23,843 bases of DNA from CAZWKX01 sp964633975 (GCA_964633975.1 CAZWKX010000031.1:1-23843), one strand, 5' to 3'; shown: positions 1-8,104, counted from the first letter of the stretch. Notes: a model not told the origin generated them from the letters alone. Numbers and translations: made by a program.

Positions 1-1
1 A

Positions 2-2047
2 CCACTCCAGTACGCGATCATCGATGAGGTGGACTCGATCCTGATCGACGAGGCCCGGACGCCGCTGATCATTAGCGGCCGGGTCTCCGATCTGGCCAAG
101 TGGTACCGCGACTTCGCCCGCATCGTGCAGCGGCTGCGGCGCGACGTGCACTACGAGGTGGACGAGGCGAAGCGGCAGGTGCTCTCAACGGAGGAGGGCG
201 TGGCTCGGGTCGAGCAGATCCTCGGTGTGGACAACATGTACGACCACACCAACGTCGACCTGGTGCACCACCTCGACGTCGCGCTGCGGGCAAAGGAGCT
301 GTACGGGCACGACGTCGACTACGTCGTCGCCAACGGCGAGGTGAAGATCGTCGACGAGTTCACCGGCCGCATCCTTGAGGGACGCCGCTATTCCGAGGGC
401 CTGCACCAGGCCATCGAGGCAAAGGAAGGCGTGCGCATCAAGGAGGAGAACCAGACCCTCGCCACCATCACCCTGCAGAACTACTTCCGCATGTACGAGA
501 AGCTCGCCGGCATGACCGGGACCGCTCTCACCGAGGCTGGGGAGTTCTATGAGATCTACGGTCTCACCGTCCTCGAGGTGCCCACGAACGAGCCGGTGAT
601 CCGGGCGGACCAGCCCGATGTGGTGTACATGACGGAGCGAGCCAAGTTCAACGCCGTGGTGGAGGATCTCCTCGAGCGCTACGAGGCGGGCCAGCCTGTG
701 CTCATCGGCACGATCTCCATCGAGAAGTCGGAGCTGCTCTCTTCGATGCTGAAGAACCGGGGCGTGCCCCATGAGGTGCTGAACGCCAAGTACCACGAGC
801 GGGAGGCGGCGATCATCGCCCAGGCCGGCCGTCTGAAGAGCCTGACGGTGGCGACCAACATGGCCGGCCGCGGCGTGGACATCCGTCTCGGCGGGAATCC
901 CGAGGAGCTGGCCAAGCTCGAGCTGCGCAAGCTCGGCATCGAAGAGGACGCCGCCGAATACGAGACGGAGTACCGGGAGGTCTTCGAGCGCTTCAAGGCG
1001 GAGACCGCGGCGGAGCGGGAGAAAATTGTGGAGCTCGGCGGCCTCTACGTTCTCGGCACGGAGCGCCACGAGTCCCGCCGTATCGACAACCAGCTTCGGG
1101 GCCGCTCAGGCCGGCAGGGGGATCCCGGTGAATCCCGCTTCTTTCTGTCGCTGGAGGACGATCTCATGCGGCGATTCTCCGGAGAGCGGGTGCAGGGGCT
1201 CATGAGGCGGCTGCGTATCCCCGAGGAGATTCCCATCGAGCACAACATGGTGACCAAATCGATCGAGCGGGCGCAGCACCAGGTCGAATCGCAGAACTTC
1301 GAGATCCGCAAGAACGTCCTCCAATACGACGAGGTGATGAACCGCCAGCGCGAGGTCATCTACGAGTGGCGCAGCGGAGTGCTCCGGGGAGAAGACACCG
1401 AGGAGCTGGTACGAGAGTGGATCGCCGCGATCATCGCCGACGAGGTGTCGATGGTGATCAGCGACGAGCTGGCGCCGGAGGACTGGGATTGGGATGAGCT
1501 GCAGAAGCGGCTGTTGCGCTTCTACGAGCCGGGGCTGAGCAAGGCCGACGTGATCACCGCCGGAGTGGATGCGGCCGAGGTTGCCGGGCGTTTCGTCGAG
1601 GATGCGCAGCAGGCGTACTCGCGGCGCACCGAGGAGATCGGCGCAAGCCTGCTGCGCCGGCTGGAGCGGACGGTGGTGCTCTCCATCATCGACAGTAAAT
1701 GGCGGGAGCATCTGGCCGAGATGGATTACCTGCGTGCGGGCATCGGCCTGCGGGCTATGGGCCAGCGCGATCCCCTGGTCGAGTACCAGCGTGAGGGGTA
1801 CGACATGTTTGCCGAGATGGCGGCGAGCATCAAGGAAGACACGGTTCGATACCTGTTCCACGCCCAGGTCGTGGAGCAGCAGGCCAGGCCCGATCCGGTC
1901 GTGCGGTTGCAGGGAACCGGAGGGGCCGCTCTCAAGCGCCAGGCCAAGGCCAAGGACAAGATAGGGCGCAACGATCCCTGCCCGTGCGGCAGCGGGAAGA
2001 AGTACAAGAGGTGCCACGGCGCGGTGGCGGAGGCAAGTGGGGGATAG
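2..2047 (+). CDS. secA: Preprotein translocase ATPase SecA, 5' end missing
   Basis: SecA is the cytoplasmic motor that drives unfolded preproteins through SecYEG. The frame is open from base 2 and enters at the NBD1 segment DEVDSILIDEARTPLIISG, so the Walker A region and first part of the protein lie outside the window. Visible parts in order are the preprotein cross-linking domain, the NBD2 helicase motifs (VATNMAGRGVDI near 855-890 and RGRSGRQGDPGESRFF near 1098-1143), the helical scaffold and wing, and a C-terminal SEC-C zinc motif (CPCGSGKKYKRCH) that in the family binds SecB or ribosomes. About 680 residues remain of a family length near 850-950. It ends in TAG and a dispersed repeat begins six bases later. 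No frameshift was seen. Confidence 0.97.
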   Translation, partial: PLQYAIIDEVDSILIDEARTPLIISGRVSDLAKWYRDFARIVQRLRRDVHYEVDEAKRQVLSTEEGVARVEQILGVDNMYDHTNVDLVHHLDVALRAKELYGHDVDYVVANGEVKIVDEFTGRILEGRRYSEGLHQAIEAKEGVRIKEENQTLATITLQNYFRMYEKLAGMTGTALTEAGEFYEIYGLTVLEVPTNEPVIRADQPDVVYMTERAKFNAVVEDLLERYEAGQPVLIGTISIEKSELLSSMLKNRGVPHEVLNAKYHEREAAIIAQAGRLKSLTVATNMAGRGVDIRLGGNPEELAKLELRKLGIEEDAAEYETEYREVFERFKAETAAEREKIVELGGLYVLGTERHESRRIDNQLRGRSGRQGDPGESRFFLSLEDDLMRRFSGERVQGLMRRLRIPEEIPIEHNMVTKSIERAQHQVESQNFEIRKNVLQYDEVMNRQREVIYEWRSGVLRGEDTEELVREWIAAIIADEVSMVISDELAPEDWDWDELQKRLLRFYEPGLSKADVITAGVDAAEVAGRFVEDAQQAYSRRTEEIGASLLRRLERTVVLSIIDSKWREHLAEMDYLRAGIGLRAMGQRDPLVEYQREGYDMFAEMAASIKEDTVRYLFHAQVVEQQARPDPVVRLQGTGGAALKRQAKAKDKIGRNDPCPCGSGKKYKRCHGAVAEASGG

Positions 2048-2052
2048 AGAGA

Positions 2053-2120
2053 GTCCAGACCTCAGAGTTCAGATTTCAGAACGCGCCATACCGACTCTGA
2101 ATTCTGAATTCTGAATTCTG
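2053..2120. repeat. Heptad hairpin element, copy A
   Basis: AT-rich interspersed element between secA and prfB. The left arm (2061-2081) carries TTCAGA units and the right arm (2094-2120) carries CTGAATT repeated with a 7-bp period. The arms are largely complementary and enclose about 12 unrelated bases. It starts six bases after the secA stop. It is one of five similar copies in this window. Confidence 0.8.
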
Positions 2121-2141
2121 CGACCACAATGCACCTATCAC

Positions 2142-3261
2142 ATGTCCAGCACCATTGACCGCGACCCCCGCTCCCTGATTGCCGAGCTTCGTGCCCGTCT
2201 CGACGACGCCCGGAGGTTCCTTTGACGTCGACACGAAGGCCGCCGAGCTCGATCATCTGAGGGAGCAGGCCTCGGCTCGGGACCTCTGGGACGATCAGGA
2301 GCGGGCTCTCGCACTCACCAGACGCCTGTCGCGTTTCGAGGCCGTGGTCGGCCAGGTGGCGCGCCTCAGCGCCGCGCTCGACGACGCCGAGGTCTTGCTC
2401 GACTTGGCCGCCGAGGAGAACGACTCCGAGACCGCCGCCGCCGTGGAGCGGGACTTGGGGGCCGTCGAGCGCGAGCTGGCGGCGCTGGAACGGGAGAGCC
2501 TCTACTTCGGCGAATACGACTACCGTCCGGCCATTCTCAGTATCCACGCCGGGGCCGGGGGCGTCGATGCCGCGGATTGGGCCGAGATGCTTCTTCGCAT
2601 GTACCTGCGCCACCTGGAGCAGCACGGCTTCGACGTCGAGGTCGACGAAGTCCTCGAGGCCGAGGAGGCGGGTATCCGCTCGGCCACGCTGACCGTGCGC
2701 GGCGACCATCCGTACGGCGATTTGGAATCGGAGCGTGGAGTGCACCGGCTGGTGCGTATCAGTCCTTTCGACGCCGCCTCGCGTCGGCATACTTCGTTTG
2801 CCGGTGTCGACGTCATTCCGGAGGTCGAGGTAGCCGAGGTGGAGATCGACCCCGACGACCTGCGCATCGAGACTTTCCGCTCGCAGGGGGCCGGCGGCCA
2901 GCACGTGAACGTGACCGACTCGGCGGTTCGTATCACCCACATGCCCACCGGTGTCGTGGTGACCTGCCAGGCGGAGCGTTCCCAGCTGCAGAACAGGCAC
3001 CGGGCCATGGCGCTGCTGGCGGCCCGGCTCGCCGAGCTGGCCCGTCAGGAGCGCGACGCCGAGGTCGACGAGATCAGGGGCGAGCAGGGCGAAGCCGCCT
3101 GGGGCCGGCAGATCCGCAGCTACGTGCTCCAGCCCTATCAGCAGGTGAAGGATCTGCGTACCGACGTCGAGGTGGGCAATGTGCAGGGGGTGCTGGATGG
3201 GGATCTCAGTCCCTTCGTCGAGGCGTACCTGCACTGGCGGAGGGCGCAGCAGGAGCGCTAG
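2142..3261 (+). CDS. prfB: Peptide chain release factor 2, programmed +1 frameshift
   Basis: RF2 recognises UGA and UAA and triggers peptide release. The ATG at 2142 opens a 27-codon zero frame that stops at TGA 2223-2225; the rest of the protein is in the +1 frame from GAC at 2224 to TAG 3259-3261, giving 372 residues after shifting. SPF, the stop-codon recognition tripeptide, lies at residues 207-209 and the catalytic GGQ at 251-253, within two residues of the E. coli positions. No Shine-Dalgarno sequence is obvious before ATG 2142, but no other start in this frame fits. Starts within the +1 frame, such as GTG 2179, are not believable, because the zero-frame peptide has RF2-like N-terminal sequence. 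RF2 level is expected to be self-regulated through the frameshift. Confidence 0.95.
2211..2226 (+). promoter_or_regulatory. prfB programmed +1 frameshift signal
   Basis: The sequence CGG AGG TTC CTT TGA C holds a Shine-Dalgarno-like GGAGG, a three-base gap, the slippery CTT codon, and TGA followed by C. This is the arrangement and spacing of the classical bacterial RF2 autoregulation site. When RF2 is scarce the ribosome pauses at TGA, slips forward one base and continues at GAC. Confidence 0.95.
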
Positions 3262-3292
3262 CCCTCCGGGTCTGATTCAGGGTGATTGCCGA

Positions 3293-3321
3293 TTGCCGCG
3301 CGGGAAAGTTGCTGGTAGCTT
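3293..3321 (+). promoter_or_regulatory. Possible sigma70-type promoter before small membrane gene
   Basis: TTGCCG (3293-3298), a 17-base spacer and TAGCTT (3316-3321) would start a transcript near 3328, ahead of a strong ribosome site (AAGGGGGGG, 3334-3342) and ATG 3346. Called by eye only. Confidence 0.35.
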
Positions 3322-3345
3322 GGGAGTGTCATCAAGGGGGGGAAC

Positions 3346-3726
3346 ATGAGCTTGGGATGGGCCGCACTAGCAGGTCTGGGGATTGCAGTCCTGGTGGCCG
3401 ATTTCGTGTTGGCGTTTGTGTCCCTGAGCAGGGGTCGCCGTGCTCATTTCTGGATCCCGGTGGTGGGTGTTCTCGTCTCCGTGGCGCTGTTCGCCGGTGT
3501 CGCAGGAGAGACATCTGGCTACGCGCTGCTCGGAGCCGGGATCGTGTTTCTCTTTGTGGTAGTTCCGGTGACGCTGTCGGGATGGCTCGCTGTTCTGCTC
3601 GTCGTGGTCTTGCGGCCGCCAAGAAAGCGTGGGGAAGCCGCTCTGCCCGTAGAGCGGCGCCGCCGCTCGACGCGCCGGGCTCCACCACCACCACCTCCGC
3701 CACCACCACCTCCGCCACCGCCGTAG
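3346..3726 (+). CDS. Small membrane protein with C-terminal polyproline tail
   Basis: 126 residues, family not recognised. The start is set by an AAGGGGGGG ribosome site four bases upstream. Three hydrophobic stretches (about residues 5-27, 37-55 and 60-89) are followed by an Arg-rich cytoplasmic-type segment and then 14 consecutive prolines directly before TAG. The proline codons (3682-3723) derive from a CCA/CCT/CCG triplet tract, so the tail may vary in length. The core resembles the protein at 3805-4122 (shared WIP-VGV and PRK-G segments), which suggests a local duplication. It sits between prfB and ftsE on the same strand. Function unknown. Confidence 0.8.
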   Translation: MSLGWAALAGLGIAVLVADFVLAFVSLSRGRRAHFWIPVVGVLVSVALFAGVAGETSGYALLGAGIVFLFVVVPVTLSGWLAVLLVVVLRPPRKRGEAALPVERRRRSTRRAPPPPPPPPPPPPPP

Positions 3727-3804
3727 CCGGCAGGGTTGGATGAAGCGGGTACCGCATGGAGCTTGGTGACTCAGGGCATGTGGGGCGCGGTGTAGAGAGA
3801 GCGA

Positions 3805-4122
3805 ATGTGGTTTCTGACTGGTATTGCTGTTCTGCTTCTGCTGATCTTTGTCCCTCTGTCACTGGCTGCGTGGGCCAGGGGATACCGTGGCCATTGCTGG
3901 ATTCCAGCCGTCGGTGTCTTGTGCTTCGGCCTGGTGCTGGTCGTGGGTGCCGGCTCGGGTGACGCGGAAATGATGCTGGGAATCGTCCCGGCCCTTCTGT
4001 ACGGCGCTTCTCTGTTGACACTCGTTGTGTGGCTGTTGGCTCTCGTGCGTGCCTTGACGGGGCCGCGGAAGAAGGGCCAGCATGCGGAAACGGCGGCTTC
4101 TGAGCAGGGGGAGCATTCCTAG
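3805..4122 (+). CDS. Small membrane protein, paralogue of upstream gene
   Basis: 105 residues with about three hydrophobic segments and a charged tail ending near PRKKGQ. RGHCWIPAVGVL matches RAHFWIPVVGVL of the gene at 3346, and both end their last membrane helix with a PRK basic patch, so the two are probably duplicated. This copy has no polyproline tail. The purine-rich GAGAGAGCGA before ATG 3805 is a weak ribosome site. No known domain is recognised. The next 219 bases to ftsE hold no gene I can support. Confidence 0.75.
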   Translation: MWFLTGIAVLLLLIFVPLSLAAWARGYRGHCWIPAVGVLCFGLVLVVGAGSGDAEMMLGIVPALLYGASLLTLVVWLLALVRALTGPRKKGQHAETAASEQGEHS

Positions 4123-4341
4123 AGGCATGGCCAGGCCGCGGGCCGGTGCAGCCTCCGAGCCGGCCATGTCGATCTGCCGATGGTCGTCCAGTGGGCTTTG
4201 TGCTTGGGTCTGGCCTCTTTAGCCGCGCCGATCTGGGCAATCGTCTGCATTTCACCCTTGCGTTACTAACCTCCCTGGGGCGCCCGCTATGGAATCGAAT
4301 GCAGTCGATCGCGGGCTTCAGCGCCGCAGGAAGGGCCTCTC

Positions 4342-5067
4342 ATGATCAAGCTTGAGGGTGTCACCAAGGTCTACGACGACGTCACCGTCGCCGTCAAGAA
4401 CGTGACCTTGGACATCGCGAAGGGGGAGTTTGTCTTCCTGGTAGGGCCCTCGGGCTCGGGCAAATCCACGATCATCCGGCTCCTTCTCCGGCAGGAGCCT
4501 CCCACCGAGGGTGAAATCTGGGTGGCGGGCAAACACCTCAACAAGCTTCCGAGCTGGAAGGTGCCCCTGCTGCGGCGATCGATGGGCACGGTCTTCCAGG
4601 ACTTCAAGCTGCTTCCGAACAAGACCGTCTACGAGAACGTCGCGTTTGCACTCGAGGTGATTGGGCGGCCCAAGCACGTGATCCAGGCTCAGGTGCCCCA
4701 GGTGCTGCGTCTCGTCGACCTTGCCACCAAGGCCGACCGCATGCCGCAACAGCTCTCCGGCGGTGAACAGCAGCGTGTCTCCATCGCCAGGGCGTTCGTG
4801 AATCGTCCCCTCATCTTGTTCGCCGACGAGCCCACGGGGAACCTGGATCCGGGTACCTCGGTGGGCATCATGCGCTTGCTCGACCGAATCAATCGAACGG
4901 GAACGACCGTGGTGATGGCCACCCACGATCATGCCATCGTGGATGCTATGCGCCGGCGTGTCGTGGCGCTGCAACGGGGCGCCGTGGTGCGGGACGAGCG
5001 CGGCGGCGTCTACCAGGAGAGTGCAGCACCGGTTGCTTCGCCCGCCGAGGACGAGTCCGGGGAGTAG
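4342..5067 (+). CDS. ftsE: Cell division ATP-binding protein FtsE
   Basis: ABC ATPase that pairs with FtsX at the division septum and couples ATP hydrolysis to activation of cell-wall hydrolases outside the membrane. 241 residues. Walker A GPSGSGKST is at residues 35-43, the Q-loop near FQDFKLL (85-91), the ABC signature LSGGEQQR at 138-145, Walker B LILFADEP at 157-164, and the switch histidine in ATHDH. An AGGAAGGG ribosome site precedes ATG. The C-terminus extends about 15 residues beyond the E. coli-type end, which is common in actinobacteria. ftsX follows after two bases, so the two are co-translated. Confidence 0.96.
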   Translation: MIKLEGVTKVYDDVTVAVKNVTLDIAKGEFVFLVGPSGSGKSTIIRLLLRQEPPTEGEIWVAGKHLNKLPSWKVPLLRRSMGTVFQDFKLLPNKTVYENVAFALEVIGRPKHVIQAQVPQVLRLVDLATKADRMPQQLSGGEQQRVSIARAFVNRPLILFADEPTGNLDPGTSVGIMRLLDRINRTGTTVVMATHDHAIVDAMRRRVVALQRGAVVRDERGGVYQESAAPVASPAEDESGE

Positions 5068-5069
5068 CC

Positions 5070-5954
5070 GTGCGTTTCCAATACATCCTCACCAACACCA
5101 CGCAGGGCATCAGGCGCAATCCGCTGGTAGTGGCCAGCGCCGTGCTCGTCGTCTTCGTCATGCTGTCCCTCGTCTTCGGGGCCATTCTCGTTCGTTGGTC
5201 CATCAACGAGGATCTGACGGTCTGGACCCAAGGCGTGCGCGTGATCGCTTATCTCAGCGACGAGCTGGAGGGCGACGAGGTCACATCGCTGCAAAACCAG
5301 ATCGCATCTTGGGAGGGGGTCGAGGAGGTCATCTTCTTTTCGAAGTCGGAGGCTCTCGAAGAGGCCCGCGAGTTTTTGGCTAGCGACCATCCGGACGCCC
5401 TAGCCATCATCGAGGAGGATCCCTCGATCCTCCCCACCTCGCTGCGCATCAAGCCCACCGAAGCGGCCGACTACAAGGAGATCAGGGATCGAATCCTTGT
5501 GATGCCCGGGGTGGCCAAGGTCAGGGTGGCGGAAGAGGCGATCGACAAGTTGGTGAAACGATCCCAGCAGTGGAGCTTGTTCGCGATGTGGATCGGCTTT
5601 GTCATCGGGGCGGCCGCCGTGGTGCTCATCGCCAACACCATCCGTATGGCGGTTTGGGCCCGCCGCGAGGAGCTGGCCATCATGAAGCTCGTCGGCGCCG
5701 GCAACTGGTATGTGCGCCTGCCCTTCCTTCTCGAAGGCTTCTTCGAAGGCCTGGTGGGGGCGGCGCTGGCCATCGGTGTCATCATCGTGGCCCACCAGGG
5801 CATCATCGAGCTCCTTCAGACGAGCCTCGACTCGGAAGCGGTCGAGCTGGGCGGTGTGTTTCTTTGGACTCGGTCACTCGCCGTGCTCTTTTTTGGGGCG
5901 GCCGCCGGTGTAGCAGGTGCCGCCTTCGGCATGGTGGGCCTGCTGAGGGACTAG
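5070..5954 (+). CDS. ftsX: Cell division protein FtsX
   Basis: Membrane partner of FtsE. 294 residues starting at GTG 5070, two bases after the ftsE stop. A short cytoplasmic N-terminus leads into a first transmembrane helix (about 22-45), then a large extracellular domain (about 48-165) containing SEALEEAREFL and PTSLRIKP, both typical of FtsX, and three more helices (about 173-195, 222-250 and 262-290). The extracellular domain is the part that contacts the wall hydrolase or its coiled-coil arm. The peptidase gene begins two bases after the ftsX stop, which points to that protein as the likely partner. Confidence 0.95.
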   Translation: MRFQYILTNTTQGIRRNPLVVASAVLVVFVMLSLVFGAILVRWSINEDLTVWTQGVRVIAYLSDELEGDEVTSLQNQIASWEGVEEVIFFSKSEALEEAREFLASDHPDALAIIEEDPSILPTSLRIKPTEAADYKEIRDRILVMPGVAKVRVAEEAIDKLVKRSQQWSLFAMWIGFVIGAAAVVLIANTIRMAVWARREELAIMKLVGAGNWYVRLPFLLEGFFEGLVGAALAIGVIIVAHQGIIELLQTSLDSEAVELGGVFLWTRSLAVLFFGAAAGVAGAAFGMVGLLRD

Positions 5955-5956
5955 AC

Positions 5957-7144
5957 GTGCGGCGTGTCGGTGCAGCCGCCGCCTTATGCACCGTCTTGGT
6001 GCTGGCCGCGGCTCCCCGCGCCGGCGCCGATCTTTCCAGCGAGCTGGCCGAAGTCTCCGATCGGATCGACGGTATCCGCAGCCGAGTGTCGACGGCCCGG
6101 GATCAGCGGACCGACCTCGTCAACGACGTGCTCGACGCCGCGGCCCGGCTGGAGGAGCTGGTGGGCGAGCTCGACGGTGCACATCGCCGCATCGAGGAGA
6201 CCCGGGCCGCCATCGCCGCGGCCGAGACCGAAAACGCCGCTCTGGCCGAGGTCATCGAGGTTGGAGAGGCGAATCTGGCCGACATGAGGGCCGAGATCGC
6301 GGGAGTCGAGGCTTCAGCACGACACCAGGCCGTCGAGATCTACATGTCGGCGGAGCGGGGCCCTTCGCTGTCCCTTCTGGCCGCGAAAGACGCCGAGGCG
6401 ATCCTCATCAGCCAGGAGTACACCGAGAGGGTGCAGGAGGCGGCTCTTCGTGACGTGCGCACCTTGGAGCGGCTGCGCGCCGAGGAGCAGCGGCGTGTCG
6501 CCGTCATCGAGCAGGCCCGTACCCAGCTCGCCGAGCAGGTGGCACGTCTCGGGCAGCAGCGCGCCGAGCAGGAGCAGGAAGCGGAAGCCCTCGAGGCGAG
6601 GAGCGACGAGGTCGAGGCCGAGCTGGCCACGCAGCGGGCCCTCCTCGATCAGCTCGACTCGGAGATTGCCTACTTCGAGAACGAGCTCGTTGCTCTAGAG
6701 GCGGAGGGAGAGAACCTCAGGGTGCTCATTGTCCTGGAGCAGAGCGGCGGCGGAGATGCACCGGGCATCCTGGCCTGGCCGGTTTCGGGCCCGATCGTGT
6801 CCCCCTTCGGCTACCGGGTGCACCCGATATACGGCGATGTGCGGATGCATACCGGCGTCGACATCGATGCCGCCTGTGGTGTGCCCATCATTGCCGCCTC
6901 GGGGGGTAGGGTCTTCTTGGCCGACTGGAAGGGCGGCTACGGCCTCACCGTGATGATCGATCATGGTGGGGGCATGTCCACCCTATACGGTCATATGAGC
7001 GCGGTGGCCGTCGGCTACGGTCAGGAGGTGGCCGTGGGTCAAGTCATCGGCTACGTCGGTTCCACCGGCGTTTCCACCGGTTGCCATGTGCATTTCGAGG
7101 TTCGTCTGTTTGGGGATCCCGTCGACCCGGTTCCCTATCTGTGA
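5957..7144 (+). CDS. Secreted coiled-coil M23 (LytM) peptidoglycan peptidase
   Basis: 395 residues from GTG 5957, two bases after ftsX. An open frame runs further upstream, but it overlaps ftsX and lacks a signal; the GTG start gives VRRVGAAAALCTVLVLAAA, a clear signal peptide. Residues about 30-260 are heptad-rich coiled coil (Glu, Ala, Leu, Arg). The C-terminal M23 domain keeps the zinc and catalytic set: H298 and D302 in HTGVD, H346 in YGHM, and H377/H379 in HVHFE. It is therefore probably an active endopeptidase rather than an EnvC-type dead activator. The overall plan matches FtsEX-controlled hydrolases such as EnvC and PcsB. Its TGA overlaps the smpB ATG by one base. Confidence 0.93.
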   Translation: MRRVGAAAALCTVLVLAAAPRAGADLSSELAEVSDRIDGIRSRVSTARDQRTDLVNDVLDAAARLEELVGELDGAHRRIEETRAAIAAAETENAALAEVIEVGEANLADMRAEIAGVEASARHQAVEIYMSAERGPSLSLLAAKDAEAILISQEYTERVQEAALRDVRTLERLRAEEQRRVAVIEQARTQLAEQVARLGQQRAEQEQEAEALEARSDEVEAELATQRALLDQLDSEIAYFENELVALEAEGENLRVLIVLEQSGGGDAPGILAWPVSGPIVSPFGYRVHPIYGDVRMHTGVDIDAACGVPIIAASGGRVFLADWKGGYGLTVMIDHGGGMSTLYGHMSAVAVGYGQEVAVGQVIGYVGSTGVSTGCHVHFEVRLFGDPVDPVPYL

Positions 7145-7602
7145 TGGCGACGAAGACGATTGTCACCAACCGCAGGGCCGCACGTGACTACGAGGTGGTC
7201 GAGACTTACGAGGCCGGCCTGGTTCTACGCGGCTCTGAGGTGAAGAGCTTGCGTCAGGGAAGGGCGGACCTCAAGGACTCCTACGCCGTGGTGCAGCGAG
7301 GTGAGATCTGGCTGGTGGGAGCCTACGTGGCTCCGTATGTGTTCTCCCGCGAGGGCGGCCATGACCCGGAACGCACGCGCAAGCTGCTGCTGCATCGGCA
7401 CGAGATCGACCGCATCGCCGGCAAGGTGGCCGAGCGCGGACTCACGCTGGTGCCGCTGCGCCTCTACTTCAAGGAAGGCACGGCCAAGGTGGAGCTGGGT
7501 TTGGCCAAGGGCAGGGCGCGCTACGACAAGCGGGAGAAGCTGCGGCGCCGGCAGGCCGACCGCGAGATGGAGCGGGCGATGCGCCATAGAAGCATTGATT
7601 GA
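7144..7602 (+). CDS. smpB: SsrA-binding protein SmpB
   Basis: SmpB carries tmRNA to ribosomes stalled without a usable stop codon. 152 residues from ATG 7144, which overlaps the upstream TGA (TGATG). A longer frame from 7081 is rejected because it begins inside the peptidase and the family starts near MATKTIVTNRRAARDY. Diagnostic segments are GLVLRGSEVKSLRQGRADLKDSY in pieces (G-SEVKS-R), LVPLRLYFK and the basic C-terminal tail KGRARYDKREKLRRR that enters the mRNA channel. tmRNA lies 153 bases downstream on the same strand, so both rescue partners are linked. Confidence 0.96.
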   Translation: MATKTIVTNRRAARDYEVVETYEAGLVLRGSEVKSLRQGRADLKDSYAVVQRGEIWLVGAYVAPYVFSREGGHDPERTRKLLLHRHEIDRIAGKVAERGLTLVPLRLYFKEGTAKVELGLAKGRARYDKREKLRRRQADREMERAMRHRSID

Positions 7603-7620
7603 CCTTGGGCCAATCAATGC
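7592..7620 (+). terminator. Hairpin spanning the smpB stop codon
   Basis: GCATTGATTG (7592-7601) and CAATCAATGC (7611-7620) form a perfect 10-bp stem with a 9-base loop; CC and GG inside the loop can extend it. The smpB TGA (7600-7602) lies at the stem-loop junction. No T run follows, so this is a possible mRNA end structure or processing site rather than a standard terminator. Confidence 0.5.
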
Positions 7621-7693
7621 AGAATTCAGACTTCAGAGCTCAGAGTCGCGAGGGAGGTGGACCTTCGATTCTGAACTCTGGATTCCGAACTCT
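7621..7693. repeat. Heptad hairpin element, copy B
   Basis: Follows directly on the smpB hairpin. Left arm 7621-7648 (AGAATTCAGACTTCAGAG...), right arm 7666-7693 (CGATTCTGAACTCTGGATTC...), with a GC-rich centre of about 17 bases containing GGGAGGTGG. Arms are partly complementary and have 7-bp periodicity like the other copies. Confidence 0.75.
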
Positions 7694-7728
7694 TTCCTTC
7701 CGGAATGCCTCTTTGCTTCCGATAGTTG

Positions 7729-7734
7729 TACAGT
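7729..7734 (+). promoter_or_regulatory. Possible -10 box for ssrA
   Basis: TACAGT fits TANNNT and would start transcription near 7741, about 15 bases before the mature tmRNA end made by RNase P. No convincing -35 box at 17 bases was found. Confidence 0.3.
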
Positions 7735-7755
7735 GAAATAGCGCTTCGCGCCCAC

Positions 7756-8104
7756 GGGGGTGACATGGTTTCGACTCTGAGGGTTGAGGCGCCGGAAGCG
7801 AGCCGAGGTCTCCGGATCCTCGCTAATCAGCCGGAACACATGCAAGTGCCGACGACAACTTGGCACTGGCTGCCTAACCAAGCAGCCCGTCCACCCGAGG
7901 GGTGCCCTCCTCGTCGGGACCGGGCGTCACAATGAGGGATGCCCCTGCCGGGGCTCCGGGACCGGCAGGTCAAGCACTCACCGGATAGGGCGGCGGGATA
8001 CGCGCCGATAGCGTCCCGCCCGCCCGAACACTCGCTATCGGCTGCGCTCGGAGATGCCGACGCTGAAGCCTCAGAGGACCGGGGTTCGACTCCCCGCACC
8101 TCCA
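7756..8104 (+). ncRNA. ssrA: Transfer-messenger RNA (tmRNA)
   Basis: Bifunctional RNA that rescues stalled ribosomes and adds a degradation tag. The acceptor stem GGGGGTG (7756-7762) pairs with CACCTCC (8097-8103) with one G-U pair; A8104 is the discriminator. CCA is not encoded (CGG follows). Just inside is the conserved GGTTTCGACT, and the T arm CGGGG-TTCGACT-CCCCG lies near the 3' end. Helix P2 is visible as CTCTGAGG (from 7775) with CCTCAGAG near 8070. The resume codon is probably GCA 7842, giving the tag ASADDNLALAA before TAA 7875-7877; the ALAA end is the classical protease signal. Its 3' part is repeated downstream. Confidence 0.93.

Noticed and set aside
185..1069. Long minus-strand frame inside secA
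   Set aside because: Shadow of a highly conserved gene in GC-rich DNA; no homology features or start signals.
2179..2223. GTG 2179 as the start of prfB
   Set aside because: Lies within the zero-frame leader; the frameshift site explains the second frame and gives full-length RF2.
5570..5956. Upstream extension of the M23 peptidase frame
   Set aside because: Overlaps ftsX in another frame, is Arg/Gly-rich, and the signal peptide begins at GTG 5957.
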